From Pogostemon cablin (taxonomy: Eukaryota; Streptophyta; Magnoliopsida; Lamiales; Lamiaceae): DNA of 64,000 nt. The number at the start of each line of letters is the position of its first letter. Position 1 is the first letter of the stretch. Position numbers and translations under genes: made by a program. The notes under the pieces were generated by a model that had not been told where the DNA came from, searched no databases, and saw only the letters and a list, made by a program, of their open reading frames with translations. The stretch lies in contig CM042987.1 of the NCBI GenBank assembly GCA_023678885.1, positions 31,024,927-31,088,926 on the forward strand. The letters are read 5' to 3'. Positions 11,228 through 24,300 of this stretch are shown in pieces.

Positions 11228-11450
11228 CTCATCGATATCGATGATTTTGATAATCTAGACGATATGACGATCGATATCGATAATTTCAGAATTTTGATAA
11301 TCTTGATGTTTTTCGAATATTTGATAATCTAGTCGATATCGATGATTTTGATAATCTGGATGACATCGACGGTCGATATCGATGGTTTCGAAAATTGGAC
11401 AATCTGGAAATTTTAAAAATTTGATAGTCTGGAAGTCTTTGCTGATATTC
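11228..11450 (+). repeat. GATATCGAT-rich minisatellite in the copia leader
   Basis: Degenerate repeats of GATATCGATGATTTTGATAA and CGATCGATATCGAT with TTTGATAATCT spacers. Frames through it are repetitive (Arg/Leu/Ser rich) and not credible proteins. Confidence 0.7.
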
Positions 11451-12399
11451 GTGCCTGGTGGCGAACAATCGAATTCGCTGATATATAACTGTTAATGATT
11501 GATTTAATTATTGATTATTGTTATATATGTATGCATGACTCTTTGTGATTTACTGCCTTATGTGCCGTAATAGAAGCATGCTAGCGTTGCGTATTTTATT
11601 CTGAATATCATATGCATGTAAAAACCCTCGGTGTTAAATTACTAAGTGGGAGAGGGGATTGATAAATATTCCCGCGGCCTCCATTATTGGTTTGTAAGTG
11701 ATGTGAGTAAACTTGCGTGTTGGCAATAGGCCTTCCTCCCTAACGGATGAGTTTATGTGGGGCTCACTGGTACAAACTTATAATTGATGATTGTAGGAAG
11801 CTATCCGAGCGCGTGTGTACTTCTCCAACTGTAAGGCACACAAGCTCGCGCAGTGGACTTGGGATCAAATAATGGTGTACACTTAGGTGTAAATAATTAG
11901 TATCCTCCCCAACGGAGTCACTGCTATTATTTGCATGGCTAAAGAGGAACCGACTATTAATTATTTTGTCATAAAGTTAGGTTGACAAATGAAATTAATG
12001 GGTAAAACATTCTCTTGTAAATGTTTGGGTTTGTAAATGTCCACACTAACGTGGCTTGCAGACTCACGGTGCTTGAGATGTCGGTGAATTTTATTTTTAT
12101 ATAGTTTTGAGGGAATCAATATAAAAGGATAAAATTCGAAGATTTGATCGGTATATTTATTTATGATTCTCTGTAATTTCAAATGGTTTTATCTCGCTTA
12201 TTGTTGACTAAAAGAAATTATATTTACTGGTCCAAAATTAGATGATTAGAAAAGAATCTTGGTTTTGAATTTTACTGCTTAAGAAAATACATGTGTGTTC
12301 TCACAATGGACGTCTCATGATGCCTATTAAAGTCTCTAGTGAAGAGATGAGAGGTTCATAGAAATATGATGGTCTCATGTAACTCTTCGGATACTTGAG

Positions 12400-15000
12400 T
12401 AAGTTAAAAGGCAGAAGATCATGATTTAATTTGATGAATGAATTGGGAAAGCATGGAGTATAAATTGAAGGAAAACCTAGATCAATTTAATTCTTTGTGA
12501 ATTGCCTAGATGTTTTTGAGTAAGTTCCACCTGAATTACAATAGGATGTATATGGTGGAAAACTTCTGGCAAAACATGTGGCAAAGGAAAGCCATTTTCA
12601 TCATAATGTGAACAAGTTTTATATCTTATTCACTAGTTGTTCAAAACATGATTAGTGATGGCATTTACTGACACGAAGTGTGTAGATACTGGAATCACTA
12701 AATGTTTATTACTAAGTGAGCATAAGATTGTTATGACATGGGTAAAACTACAAGAGTAGTGGCTATTGCAGTGGGAGTTGTCTATTTATTTAATGATATG
12801 AGTAGACGTTTGATTTTATGAAATTGTCTTTACGTACATTTTCATAGAAAGAATTTGATTTTGGTTTCTATGCATTAATAGATGGATACTCCATTTCATT
12901 TAAATGACATGGTCATTATAATGAATGATAGAGTTGTAATCTGTTATGGTACGTTGGTGAACAATTTGTACACTCTTAAATCATGTTTATCCCCTGGATG
13001 CGACAAATAGTAATTAATAATGAGTCTTCTAATCTAGTAAGAGAAAGGTACCTTCGAAAATGAATTTCCCACCTTAATGGTGTGACGAATAGAAGGAATA
13101 GCACTCTTATGGTAGTGATTAGATAGATGATGAATTATTTGGAATTACTAAATTCATTTTATGAATATGCCATAGGAACAGTAATTCGTAAGAATGTTTT
13201 TCTATTTGTGGGATATCCTAGAAAAATGAAGGATGATTTATTTAGTCCACAAGATCGAAGAGTGATTGTTAACATAAACACTAGATTTTTGGAAAAAGGA
13301 CTATGTAATAAATCAAATACCCATGTATAAGTTGTTCTAAAGGAAGTGAGAGGAAAACACAAAGTATAAGTACCAAGTGTACAAGAGGATATACCACAAG
13401 GTAAACTGCAACGCGTGTCACGTCTGATATACAATTGCATGTAGTGCCTTGTCGTAGTGGGAGGGTTCTTCGACAACTTGTAAGATACATGTTTTGGGAA
13501 AGTCGTGAGACTTGGTCCCTCGCAAACATGAAATGGACCCACGGATACGACGAAGCACTACAAGTTAGAAATGCCTAATCCTAGCAAAGTGCAATGAATA
13601 TTAAAATAGAACGATTTTAAATTAGGTCTGGATGCTTGTTGAACTGCTAAATGGCGTAAAAGCCATTGGAAGCGGGCATGCAAGAATAAAAGAGGATCAT
13701 AGAATAAGGTGAAAACCTTGGAAGCAAGCTTGTTGCGAAAAGGTATACTCAGAAAGAAAGGGTTCGATTATGAGAAAACCTGTTCGCCGGTAGCTATGCC
13801 TAAGTTGATCCGAACTCTTTTATTTGTTGCTACTCATATGAAATATGAGTGATAGCAAATAGATGTCGAGACAGCTTTCCTGATTGGAAGTCTTAAGGGA
13901 AACATCTATGTGAAGCAACCAGAGTGATTCATTGCAAAGAGCTAAGAGCATTGTGATAGTGAGCTTAAAAGTGTCCATTAATGGACTAAAACAAGTTTCA
14001 AGATCATGAAACATCCGTTTTGATGAGGTAATCCAGTGACATGGATCTAATCAATGATCGGATGGGTCTTGTGTATTGAAAAGAGTGATGAAAACGTGGT
14101 GGTATTTCTTGTACTATACGTAGATGATATATTGCTCATTGGAGACAATGAAAGAGTATTGTCGGGCGTATGTGTATGGATAATAACGCGGTATGAAATG
14201 AAGGACTTAAGAAGAGCAAAAATATCCTTTTGATCACGGTAATACGGATCACAAGAAAGGATATTATGCTTGTCTCAAGCTTCATGAATTGATACGATCC
14301 TTACTTATTTTAGCAAGTGACTTTATCTAAGAAAATATGTCTTGAGACACAAAAGGAAGATAAAGGTGATGAAAGCGGTTCCTTATGCTTCGGCGAATAA
14401 GGAAGCTTAATCTTAGGAATGCTATGCGCGAGAATGGATATCTATTTTGCTGAACGCATGAACAGTGGGTATCAACGTAACCCGGAACAAGAATGATGAA
14501 CTGTGGTAAGACATATATGAAGTGCCTGAGAAGGACTGGAAATTATATGTAAGCTTACTGGGCAAATTCACTGCTTCTTGTGGATTACGTAGATTCGGAT
14601 TTTTTAGTCAGATTGGACGGCAGTAAATCCACCTCAAGGTTATGTGTTTAATTTTAGGAAGTTGAGTCATAATGTGGAGGAGTGTTATATAGAAATATAT
14701 TTCAGACTCCGGACTCCATCATGGAAAGATGATAAATTGGAGCCTATGAGGCAGCCAAAGTATCTGTATGACTCTAGAAACTTCAAGATGGACTTCGAAG
14801 TGTTTCTAAGTTTGCCCAAGGATATCACAATTTATATTGATGATATTGGTGCAGTTGCAAACTTGAAGGAATCACGAGCCCATAAGGCAATTAAACACAT
14901 TGAGTGCAAGTACCACCTGTTACGAGAAATCGTATGATGAGGGGAAGGTTGTTGTCGCCTAGATTGCATCGGATGATGACCTAGTAAATTCATTTACAAG
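12400..15000 (+). pseudogene. Degenerate copia gag-pol
   Basis: Short frame segments match copia polyprotein domains in order. Near 12400-12520 there is a likely gag remnant. At 12750-13010 there is a protease-to-integrase junction-like region with several stops. At 13190-13330 lies the integrase C-terminal GYPxKMK...SPQDRRV motif. At 13380-13560 lies the linker before reverse transcriptase. At 13730-14250 reverse transcriptase contains YVDD at 14117-14128. At 14560-14937 lies RNase H ending in GAVANLKE...HKAIKHIECKYH. In-frame stops interrupt it, for example TGA-TAG at 13850-13855, where a conserved tryptophan is expected. Only about 200 bp separate the protease-proximal part from the integrase C-terminus, so the integrase catalytic core is largely gone. 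No functional product is expected. Confidence 0.85.
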
Positions 15001-15089
15001 GATATTAAGGCGAGAGCTTTTAATGGTCGTGTAGTGGGAGTGGGAATCAGATGTATGGCGGAAGACATGACAGCATAGTCTTTTAGTAT

Positions 15090-15100
15090 AAGTGGGAGAT
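15090..15100 (+). other. Polypurine tract of the copia element
   Basis: AAGTGGGAGAT directly abuts the right LTR and would prime plus-strand synthesis. Confidence 0.85.
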
Positions 15101-16487
15101 TGTTGGATTGTATACTAAAAGTCTAGCTTTTTGTATGAACAATTTTATAACAATTAATTTGAAATGAGAATCATATGATCAAATGATTGCATCTTATAAT
15201 TTATTTATATGTTCGATGCAATAGTCCACTTACTTTATACTGTAGATAATATGTTGTGCGACAACACGCGGAAGATCATATTATCGGTTTCCTTATAAAG
15301 TATAAACAGATGCTCACAATCGAGATAGACGGGGACTCTCTATCGGGATGGTTGTAGTGTGGTTTGGTATTAGCTTGTCTTGGCTATAGAATCACATTAG
15401 TGCACTTGGTGTATTGAGCAGGACCGCTTGAGATCGTTCGACTTATACTGACTTATAGGAGAACTTGATCTCAGTTATTATGGAAGTTCGTGCTCTTAAT
15501 CCTTATACAATAACCTCGACACGTAGGGCAGTATGTATTTCTTTGATTCATCAATGGGTGAGATTTACATGTAATTAAATCAACAAACTCGATGAGTTGG
15601 GAAGTAGTGATGTCTCTATGGTGTGCTGTTGATTGTAGAAGGAATCCGTGTCCGTCATAGGTTGATGATGTCCCCTTGAGGAGCTCATAAGGATTATCAT
15701 GTAAACCCTGCAGGTGGAATTTATTCCGGCATGATAATGAGGTTGAGTGGTACTACTCTTGGATGAGATATTAATTAATTGAGTTGTCAGTAACTTAAAT
15801 TAATTAATGGACATTGTATATCTTAAACATGGGGAGACTAACGGGCTCATAATAAGAAGGAGCCCAAAACGTAATTTTGGGATTGGTATGGTAGTGCAGT
15901 AATAATATTTTAGTGGAATATATTATTATTATTGGACTTAAGTATAAGCTTTGGGCTAAGCTTGGATACTTAAGCCCAATGGAGGCCCAACCCAATTTCT
16001 CCTCCTGGTCCCTGCTGTAGCCCATGTATATAAGTCACCTCAACTTATCTGGAATCTAATCTAATTCATTATTCACGTGTGATGAGGGTTGAGAGCAGAT
16101 TGAGTAGGTCTCGTAGATCGTCGCCCACACGACGTCGAGATCGGACTTGGGACATACAGCAGAAGACCGGAAGGTCATTTGCTGCTGCAGTTTGTCATGT
16201 TCCAAAATTCATATAAAATTGTACAGTTCTTCGATTTTGATTTATTATATACTGATGGAAAGCCGTCGAAGAGAGAATCGTCTGAGTATAAAGATCACTT
16301 AATTCCGACATCAGAAGAGGAACTTATGGCTATTCTCGTGGGACTGCGCAGACTGCCAGCGAGAATTCAACCTCTACATCAACCCTTGGTGAAAGGTAAT
16401 GCGTTTCATGTTTACTTGCTTCCGCTGCTTGTTAGAAATTCATGGAACCCTAACGGGTCACGTTAACCAAACGATCGAATGCCAACA
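15101..16487 (+). repeat. 3' LTR of the copia element
   Basis: It begins TGTTGGATTG and ends GCCAACA, the same length as the 5' LTR (1387 bp). I counted about ten substitutions and no indels between the two copies, most of them in the last third. Confidence 0.95.
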
Positions 16488-16609
16488 CTCACATGTACTT
16501 ATATGCTTTGTTAACTCAACTCATCTACTTTTTATATATTATATCAGTTAATTAATATATTTTCTTTCTTTTTACACTCTCACGAAGAATTACTGGTTTG
16601 CTTGGTAAT

Positions 16610-18490
16610 TGTTGAAATACATGTTAGAGTAGTGTACCCAACGCGGTAATTAGATTGGATTATACTCTTTATTTTTTGAATATAAACAATTTCCTTGAAA
16701 ATATTATTAAAGGTTGTTTTTAATTATACATTTGCTTATTAGATAAAGTCCCTAGACCAATTTTAGCTGAAATGTATGGTCACGCATATGATGGTGATCA
16801 TGAAATTATACATGGAGAGCTTTGGTCTTAAAATTTGTTCGAGTCGAGAGTTTTTCTAAATGGGATAATGAATAACTCAGTAAACACTCGCACATATGAT
16901 GAATGCTCGTGGGACGGGAATATTGCATTCCATCAGTATTAGTGTTGTGACACACATCATATATATGTGAACATTATCCACTGGAAATTCTTATTGGATG
17001 TGTCGAAATTAGATTTTTCTAATTACGATAGTACACGATTAATCCTTAGACTTGAAGCACCACGGTAGTCTTGTGTACATCTTGTAATACATAGATTTAT
17101 CTTCTGATTGTTTAGCAATCACAAAGGGGGTATGTTGGGCATTATATTGATGTACATGAAGACTTGTATGTGGCTAAAATAGAATTTAACACTTGTTTAA
17201 GACAAGAGAATCTCCTTTGTATTTAATTGTAAATGATTCAATTCAAAGACCTTGGTAAAGGCAACGAGAATAAAGATTCATAATGAATCATTGTAACATG
17301 AAATAGAAACACAGTTATTGAGTTAGTAGAGTTTTGACTAACATTCCGACTCTAAACTCAATCGGGACATTAGTTGTTAGAAGGGATCCGTACGTGTATG
17401 TCACTCGTTAATTTGCAGGTTTACTCGCTATTTCACCTAACACTAGACGATCACGTTATTTGCTAGGTGTTACCATATTTAGTAGATTCTTGAAATTAAT
17501 TAGTTAATTTCAAGTTAATTAATTTATTGGATTAATTAATATAATAATTGTTATTGCAAGTTACAAAGTGATGTAAGCCTATTGCTAGATTTAGTAGTGA
17601 ACCTAAAGGATCACACCTTAAATTGTTTGAACAACTTTTATCAATTGGTGTAATGGTTAAATTGTTAACTATGTATTATAACTGAATAATTTGATTATTT
17701 AATTAAGAATTAATTTGATTAATAAAGTTAAAAGAATAAATCAATTGGATTGATTGAAAATGATAATTGAGTTAGTCTTAAATTGAATTTTTTTTAGCCC
17801 AAATATAATTAATGGACTTTGTGATTAAGTCCATTACTTAGTTTAAACAAGAGACGATAAGGGGAAGACGCAGTCATCCCTCGTTTCTGCGTGAGAAGAG
17901 AGAACACTGGGTGGTTGAGAAGATTAAGGGAGTCACGTTATTTTGATAACGTGTCTTCTTGTTTTTGAAATATAGTCGTCAACTCCTCCAGTAAAGTGTG
18001 ACTCCTTTTTGCTTCTCTTCCTTTTCTCTAATGCTGCTAAGTATTTTTTGTTCTTTTCTTTTAACTGTTGGAGACAATAAATTTATTATTTTTCTTCAAC
18101 TAGTTTCTATTATCACCCGATTGATACTAAAGAAAACCAATTGATACAAATAGATTTATTCTATTAGCCAAGTGTGAAATCTGCATCATTAATCTAAATT
18201 TGTGGATTTTCTTTAGAGGGGATACACTTGGATCCCTAGGTGAGAACAACGGAGTTTTAGCCACAATTCGGGAATCGATTCCCTCACTCCTTGCATCAAC
18301 TGAAAGAAAGTTTACGAGGGTAAGAATTATCTTTATGTGAATTTCTTTCAGCATATTTTAATACCGGATTCGAATATCGTTTCCGACACCCCATGAGTGA
18401 AATATTTGATGTCTTAATAAATGTGATTTATTAATTCTTAAAAATCTTAAAATTGCTGCGCTCACCCGAATCTGCTATAACGAACCCAAC
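16610..18490 (+). mobile_element. Probable solo LTR or LTR-derived region of a second copia family
   Basis: It opens with TGTTGAAATACATGTTAGAG. It then has the composition of a long copia LTR: an AT-rich U3-like part, TAATTAATGGACTTTGTGAT, and a moderately GC-rich block at 17860-18010. No PBS, PPT, coding domain or second copy is visible. I cannot find a right end with a matching 5-bp duplication of the left flank GTAAT, so the extent and even the class remain uncertain. Confidence 0.4.
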
Positions 18491-18704
18491 TTACAATGCT
18501 GCAGTTTTGTTAGCAACTGCAATTCACCCTCACATGATTTCACTCGATCATTTTATTTATACGATCTGTTGCAAATATTGTGTTCCCCCAGATATAAATG
18601 ATTCTTTCCTGGTCACTTTTTCTTCTCATTTGGAAATTTTTGACACAAGATCTTGGCATTTCATGTTGGCAGGAGTTGTTAGAAAGTCATTTATAATTGG
18701 GTAA
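18453..18704 (+). other. 83-codon open frame of unknown nature
   Basis: The frame from 18453 encodes a non-repetitive, mixed-composition peptide, including PPDINDSFLVTFSSHLEIFD. It is less AT-biased than its surroundings and could be a fragment of a retroelement or host gene. I recognise no family with confidence. A plant-like donor GTAAGT follows at about 18700, so it could be an exon remnant. Confidence 0.25.
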
Positions 18705-18866
18705 GTAAATCAATCTCGACTGTAAATCTAGTTTTGAAGGTTGGGTCAGGAGATAATTTTGGGAGGGTATAGTGTGGGCCGAGGCAGTGACGGGTGAGAA
18801 TTATAAGTATCATGTAAAAAAAAAATTACGTGGACAGCACTCCCGATTTTACTAGATATACCCTTA

Positions 18867-19636
18867 CGGTCTGATTGATATGATGAAATGAAATTATGAT
18901 GGAATGAAATGATTTTAGAAATGGAATAAAGATAGGAAATGAATGATTTAAAATTAAAACTCTCATGATTGGTATGACTTAGGAATAACATTGGTAATGA
19001 AAAATAAATTTATTAGTTAATTTTAATTTTATTGTTAATAATTTACAATATGTTGTAAGGATTGCATTTTTTATAGTAAATGGCTAAATTTATTTTTTAA
19101 TATAATTTTTTTAAATTTTTTTAATATAATATTTTTACTTAATAATAAAATTATATAAAGATTTTTTTAACTTAAATTATGAAATTCACAAATATTATAA
19201 AATTTTGATTTATTTAAAAATACTTTATTTTATGTTATTAAATACTTAAAACTATTCGTATATTTATTTTTTAATTTAATAATTAAAATATAAATCAAAA
19301 TAATTAAATGTATTATTTATATAATTTAAATTTTAAAATTATTCAATTTTAAATATAATTATTAATGAATTTTTTTTTAATTTTAAATAAAAAAATTTAT
19401 TATATAATAAAAGATAAGTAAATATTTTATACTATATGAAGAAAAAAATTGATTCCTTCATCCATGTGAATAGCTAAACATGTGTTTAGGAAGGAATCAC
19501 AATTCCTCACTTTGAGAATACTCATTCCTTATGCAATGGTGATTCTCATTAAAAAAGTATATTAATCATAATAATAGAAATTGAATTAGGAATACTAATT
19601 TCATTTCCATTTCATTTATTTATATCAATCATGGCC
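18867..19636. mobile_element. TIR element with TTA target duplication (Tourist/Harbinger-like), 770 bp
   Basis: The left end CGGTCTGATTGATAT pairs with the right end ATATCAATCATGGCC (reverse complement GGCCATGATTGATAT). TTA flanks both sides at 18864-18866 and 19637-19639. The sub-terminal parts are complementary too (ATGAAATGAAATTATG against TTTCATTTCCATTTCAT). There is no transposase, and the middle is almost pure A/T. Confidence 0.65.
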
Positions 19637-19934
19637 TTAAAATATTTAAGTTATTATTTTTTATATTAAAATATCTTAAATGCCCTTATAAAACTAAATC
19701 TATATACTAATATAAAAGTAAAATGGATTTGCTTAATTTTGACTGCTTTTGCCTATTTTGACTTTTATTTCTTAATCTTGTCCATCTATTTTTAGCATAT
19801 ATAATCTACACCGTTGATCTCATTAGTTTATTTTTGAATTGTAATTCTCGGTGCCTTTTTTATCATTTAGACAAATGCTTGGACGTATTTGTGAACCATT
19901 ACATTTGCTGTGAACAAAATCCTACTTTTCATCT

Positions 19935-20545
19935 CGGTACCTTGATTTTCTTCTCATCACCAACGTTTGTTTTCTTCTCATCACCGCGACTCACTAGTGT
20001 CTGTTTTCTTCTCACCATCGTCAGGTATTTGAAGCAATTTTACCATAGCTGATTTTCTTTTTAATAATGTAAATCGTTTTTTCTTGATGAGAATACCTGG
20101 CGATTTTGGTTTCCTGTTTTCGTATTTCAAATTCAATTGATTTTCTTCTTATCACCAGCGTTGTTTTCTTCTCACCACCGTCTATTTTGTTCTCACCATC
20201 GCGACCCCTCAATCTGTCAGGTATTTGAAGCAATCTTACCATAGCTGATTTTTTTTAATAATGTAAATTTTTTTTCTTGATGAGAATACCTGTCGCTTTT
20301 GGTTTCATGTTTTCGTATTTCGAATCAATTGATTTTTTTCTCATCACTAGCATGTGTTTTCTTCTCACCACCGCGACTCACCAGCGCCTGTTTTCTTCTC
20401 ACCATCACGACCCCTCAATCTGTCAGGTAGTTGAAGCAATCTCACCATATCTGATTTTCTTTTTAATAATGTAAATTTTTTTTTTCTTGATGAGAATACC
20501 TGGCGATTTTTGTTTCATGTTTTCGTATTTCGAATTCAAATACAA
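19935..20545 (+). repeat. About 200-bp tandem repeats near the Helitron 5' end
   Basis: The block TCAGGTATTTGAAGCAAT ... ACCATAGCTGATTTT ... GATGAGAATACCTGGCGATT ... TTCTTCTCACCACCGCGAC occurs three times, with TCAGGTA anchors at 20021, 20217 and 20423. A further partial copy of the second half follows. Confidence 0.8.
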
Positions 20546-21172
20546 ATTCTTTGATTTTTGTTTCATAGTTCTTTCTTTATATCTACCAATTGAATAATTA
20601 TTATATAATTCTTTTTATCGTTATCATTACTTATATATACAAAATATTTGTCTTCACTTTGTTTTTATCCATAGTATGAATTTTGGACTATTCACAGTTG
20701 GAATTTCTTTATTATGTGCTAACTTTGTATATGTATGTATGGTATATTTCTAATATTGTTGGTTTGGTATTAGAGAATGCATTATGGAGCTTTACACTAT
20801 TAATTTTAATTGCAAACATAGCCTACAATCTTTATTATTGGAGCTGGGAGAATTGTTAATTTCAAAGTTGAGAAATAGAACAAAGTTTTTAATGTATTCA
20901 TATGCTAAAATATATATGTTAGTTACACAGTTCACATTCTTTTTGAAATGATCTTAATTGTGGAGTGCGTAGTAAGTAGAAAATAAATTTTTCGTAAGTA
21001 TTTATTATATTTTAATTTTTTCATAGTGCACATATTTAACACCTAATATGTTCTTATTTATTCTTATAGGACTGAGCAAAGAGAAGCTGGTGAAATTCTT
21101 TAGCATATTTCCATGTATATATTTTGAATTCCTATTTCTAATTGCACTCTAATGTTTGAGCTGTACAATATT

Positions 21173-21355
21173 TATTTATTATGAATTACTTATTTCATTA
21201 ATCAATGCCACTGTAGGAATTAATCTACCTCCCACAATCTAATATACATAGTGTATCAACGAGGTAGTATGAGTTTATTAAATTTATTTTATTACGAATT
21301 ACTTATTTTCATTAATCATTTCCATTGTAGGAATTAATTCACCTCCCACGTGCTT
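21173..21355 (+). repeat. Direct duplication inside the Helitron
   Basis: The segment ATTACTTATTTCATTAATCA ... GTAGGAATTAATCTACCTCCCA recurs about 114 bp later as ATTACTTATTTTCATTAATC ... GTAGGAATTAATTCACCTCCCA. Confidence 0.6.
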
Positions 21356-24300
21356 TACAGAAGATGTCAACATCAGAACTCGGTATCAATTATTGGCTAT
21401 ATATCTCTGTTTGTATTCAATCTCTATTTCAATCAAGACATATAATTAACATTTTTATAGATTGAGGAATTTTTGTGCCTATATTATTGCTATTATTTTA
21501 AATTTTTGCATATATTATTTTCTTTTAGAATATAATTATGGAGACTTTTATTTGGTTTTATTCAACAGTAATTAAGATAAGTTTAATATATTCATATTGT
21601 GAGAGGTTAGAATGCTGGTAGCCTGGTATGTAAGCAGCATGCTACATTATGCAAATTCATTAAAGGTTAGTTTTGGATATGTTCCTCCATTGCCATATCC
21701 ATTGAATCAAATTTCTGTGATAATATAATATATTTATGGAGATATAAGAAAAATGTCTACTTATATTGATTTATTGCCATTTGTCTTAATGTAACAAACA
21801 TATTAATTATAATTTTTGATTTAGCTTTTTTTTTTTATTTCTAATATCAAAGATGATAAGCATTATTCCTGCTAGAGGTGATAACAAGACTAATTCTAGA
21901 ATAGATATTTTTATTGCTGAATTTTTTGTAGAGTTTAACTCTTATCCGCAGGATTATTTTAGAAGATTTGTTACATGTAGGACATTGAATCCAAATTCAA
22001 GTTTATAAAGGTTACAACACAATATTCTGATTAATAGAAAAAGCTTCAAAGCCATTTACGGAGTAAGATCACATGTTGACATTTCTTCACTTTTAATAAA
22101 GACATAATTACTGGTAAGAATATGCAGTGACATTAAAGAAAACTTTAGTTGATCAAATAGAAAAGTGGTTCAAGGTATGACCATTCCACAATATTTATAT
22201 TTCAAATTTTTATTTAATTAAAGAATACATACACATTTTAATAAAAATATCATGTCTTTATCTATTTTTGCATATCTCATACAAATTACTATTCAATGCA
22301 AGAATATTGCATTATTTCACTTGGATCCTTTGATAGTGATAGATTGTATGAATTGTCACATTTACTGTTCTTTCTTATAGTCAGATATGTGTTTCTGAAA
22401 TATTTAATATCATTGCTTGTGAAAATTATTAAATACTCAACTTAAAGCTTTTATCATGCTTTCAACAATTTTAATTTATGAAATAATTCATTATTAAAGA
22501 AGAAGGATATTATTTAACCTAATATTAGCTTTTCTTTTTTATATGTACGATATAAGATTATCAAACAATGGGATGCATACAAAATGGAATTTTAATGGAA
22601 TATTATTATTTATATTCATGGAATCGATAAGACAACTTCTCATGAAATGTATTCAATAGAAGAAGGAATTATATGAATTATATGTAGGATGATTATTATT
22701 TGTGCTCTTTTCTATGTTGTATTATGATATTAAGATGGATAAAGTTCTTTGATATTTTAGTTTAAGTATGAATATGGTAATTTTCTTATTTTTCTAATCT
22801 TTTCTGTACTGACTAAGATATGGAATTTAGAAAATCAAGTATCATTTTGCGCAATAGCCAATTGTGGTTATGTACTCTTTTTTCTTATTCTCAAACTAAC
22901 CTTTTTTAGTTTTCACAGAAATTCAAACTGTCACATTAAACTGGTATGCATGGGTTCTTTTTTATTTTCTATACTTAGAGTTGCATTGTTGTCATCTAAA
23001 ATTGATCATGGATGGTTTTTAATGTCTGCATTCAACTCTAAGTAATAGTATATATTACTCCATATTTTTTACTATTGGAAATAATGGCTAAGATCATTGA
23101 TTAGTTGGATGCTTCTTTAAATAATATTGAACTACTTCATTTTGCTCATAGTAAGTTTCTGATGATGTTAGTTCTTATGTTAAAGTTGCATAAATCCATT
23201 AATATGAAGCATAGTTTTTTTTTATATTCTTGAATCTAATTGGAGTTGTTCTAAATCTTACACTACCAGCTCTAAACTGCTTTTTTTTTTTTAAATTTAT
23301 GTTTCCTTAGTGCGGAATTATTTCAAGGTAATGCAACTCTTCCTTCGCATGCCTGTTCAACAAGGTTAACATATACCCATCCATTGATCAAATGTATCGA
23401 ATTATATGTTCCTCTATGTTAGTTAAATTAAATAATTATAAGTTTACTTTGTTTTGTGTGTGATTTTTAATGGTGTATTGAGAGGTATTTTTCTATTGTG
23501 CAAGAAAGAATAATGTGATATCATAAGACTAAAAACCTCATATAATGTAATGCTTTGAGATTTTTACATTGTTTGTTATAATTACTAATGGCTATAATTT
23601 TGAGTAGATATGCTTACTTTCATTCATGATTAAAGGTACTAGGCACCACCACCATAGTTTTTAGCACCCTCTCTAAGATATTTCAGATTTTAGATGTTTA
23701 TATTTACCATTGTGATATGTTATTATTTTATTAATTAACAAGTAGGGTATCTTCATCTTTCCTTATTTTGTTTTAGACTAACCCTTTTTTTTAGGGTATG
23801 AAGATGGTAATTTCTTAATTTTGTGGTTCTTAATTTCTGTTGTCGGTCAGAAATTGGAGCTGGCGAGTTAAGCAGGATATTAGTACAGCTTGGCCAGGTG
23901 TATCTATACACTTTACAGAATCTTATTTAATTAACATATACATATCCTAATTTATTTTTGGTTCTAAGACAAAAAATAAATGATTGCATATGTATTCTAC
24001 TTTTCGAAATAGGGTGACCACCTAGAATAATTTTATTTCTTTCATGGGTTTTGATGTGCATTTTTTTAAATTATTTCCCATGGCTATTTTGGTGACTATA
24101 AATATTATTGTTTCCCATTTCTGTGTGCTTGATGATGGTTTGTTTAACGGGTATATGTGTTCATCCCACATTAGCAATTTATGGTGAATGTGTTCCCATC
24201 ATGACAAGAATTCTCTAGTTCAATCTCTACAATGCATGTATTCTCATATTTTCATGATTTAATACTAATATGCTATTTTTTTGTTTGTAATTTTTATATT

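Larger units (their letters stand above)
8398..16487 (+). mobile_element. Full-length Ty1/copia LTR retrotransposon with defective gag-pol, 8090 bp
   Basis: Two 1387-bp LTRs in direct orientation (8398-9784, 15101-16487) differ at about ten positions. A 5-bp target duplication CTCAC lies at 8393-8397 and 16488-16492. A PBS matching the 3' end of initiator Met-tRNA directly follows the left LTR, and a purine-rich PPT directly precedes the right one. Domain order in the interior (protease region, integrase C-terminus, reverse transcriptase, RNase H) is that of copia. Pol is interrupted by many stops and frameshifts, and most of the integrase core is missing. The low LTR divergence (about 0.7%) implies a recent insertion, so the element probably moved using proteins from a relative. 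Boundaries are certain; family name within Copia is not. Confidence 0.95.
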
